Below are positions 6,510 to 6,721 of a stretch of 6,721 nucleotides of DNA, piece by piece (position 1 is the first letter of the stretch; each line of letters begins with the position of its first letter). The stretch is taken from positions 1-6,721 of the forward strand of contig DMCD01000200.1 in the NCBI GenBank assembly GCA_003445895.1. Direction: 5' to 3'. Under the pieces are notes generated by a model, which did not search any database, was not told the origin of the DNA, and saw only the letters and a list, made by a program, of their open reading frames with translations. A program made the position numbers and the translations under genes. Source of the stretch: Lachnoclostridium sp. Its GTDB lineage: Bacteria > Bacillota > Clostridia > Lachnospirales > Lachnospiraceae.

Positions 6510-6721
6510 ATGAGCACAAAAATCCTGCTGGTAAAGCCCACAGATCCGGAACTGGAAGAGAATCCGAGACTTACACAGGTACTGGAGTATGCCCTCGCGG
6601 GAAGAGATGTGACGGTCATAGAGCAGGCATCCCTGCTTAGAAGAGAGCTGCTCACAGCGGGAGAAATCCGCCTGGTTCTGTTTGCGGTGGACCTGGGAAA
6701 AGAAGGCGTCAACCTGGAGTA
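6510..6721 (+). CDS. 5' part of an alpha/beta protein, truncated by the window edge
   Basis: The frame is open from ATG 6510 to the last base, giving 70 complete codons and no stop, so the 3' part lies outside the window. The start is supported by AGGAAG 7 nt upstream. The visible part begins with a hydrophobic strand (KILLVKP), then a helix (RLTQVLEYALAG), a second strand (DVTVIEQ), another helix and a third strand (RLVLFAVDLG). This beta-alpha-beta pattern suggests a Rossmann- or flavodoxin-like fold, but no cofactor motif is visible and I do not recognise the family. It starts 47 nt after the second gene on the same strand with no terminator between them, so it is probably the third operon member and may share a redox or nucleotide-related role by association. 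Confidence 0.8.
   Translation, partial: MSTKILLVKPTDPELEENPRLTQVLEYALAGRDVTVIEQASLLRRELLTAGEIRLVLFAVDLGKEGVNLE

Noticed and set aside
6242..6712. Minus-strand frame of 156 codons across the end of the second gene and the start of the third
   Set aside because: It is Ser/Arg/Pro-rich, typical of an antisense shadow, and overlaps two better supported plus-strand genes.
1..6721. CRISPR arrays, insertion sequences, tRNA or rRNA genes
   Set aside because: I saw no spaced direct repeats, transposase motifs, terminal inverted repeats or tRNA-like cloverleaf sequences by eye on either strand.

Overview
The window looks like chromosomal DNA from a moderately GC-rich Firmicute, most likely a gut-type clostridium (Lachnospiraceae-like). 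This rests on strong AGGAGG-type ribosome binding sites, a probable GTG start, an AT-rich leader in front of GC-richer genes, CTG/GAG/CGG-rich codon use, and the general look of the proteins. The genus cannot be fixed from the sequence alone.

Layout: positions 1-325 are an AT-rich, apparently non-coding leader. It carries a candidate sigma-A-type promoter (233-261) and, lying over its -10 box, an 18-bp imperfect palindrome (244-261) that resembles the clostridial Rex (NADH/NAD+ sensor) operator. Three genes follow on the plus strand and look like one operon. The first (326-5155) encodes a giant multidomain protein of about 1609 residues. The second (5182-6462, 26-nt gap) encodes a 426-residue lactate/malate-dehydrogenase-like Rossmann protein with a long N-terminal extension. 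The third (6510 to the right edge, 47-nt gap) is cut off by the window and appears to start an alpha/beta protein.

The giant protein is the main item of interest. It joins, in order: an uncharacterised N-terminal region, an HD-type phosphohydrolase domain, a long HEAT-like helical solenoid, a nicotinate-nucleotide adenylyltransferase (NadD)-like domain, a degenerate GNAT-like domain, a type I phosphoribosyltransferase-like domain and a cysteine-containing helical tail. PRPP-dependent transfer, nucleotidyl transfer and HD phosphohydrolase chemistry in one chain, co-transcribed with a dinucleotide-binding dehydrogenase relative whose catalytic positions are altered, suggests a dedicated system for making, remodelling or recycling NAD or an NAD-like dinucleotide. 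That functional reading is inference. The domain calls rest on visible motifs.

One extra structure sits inside the second gene: an 11-bp hairpin capped by a C(UUCG)G tetraloop, starting 46 nt after its start codon, which could affect translation or mRNA stability within the operon.
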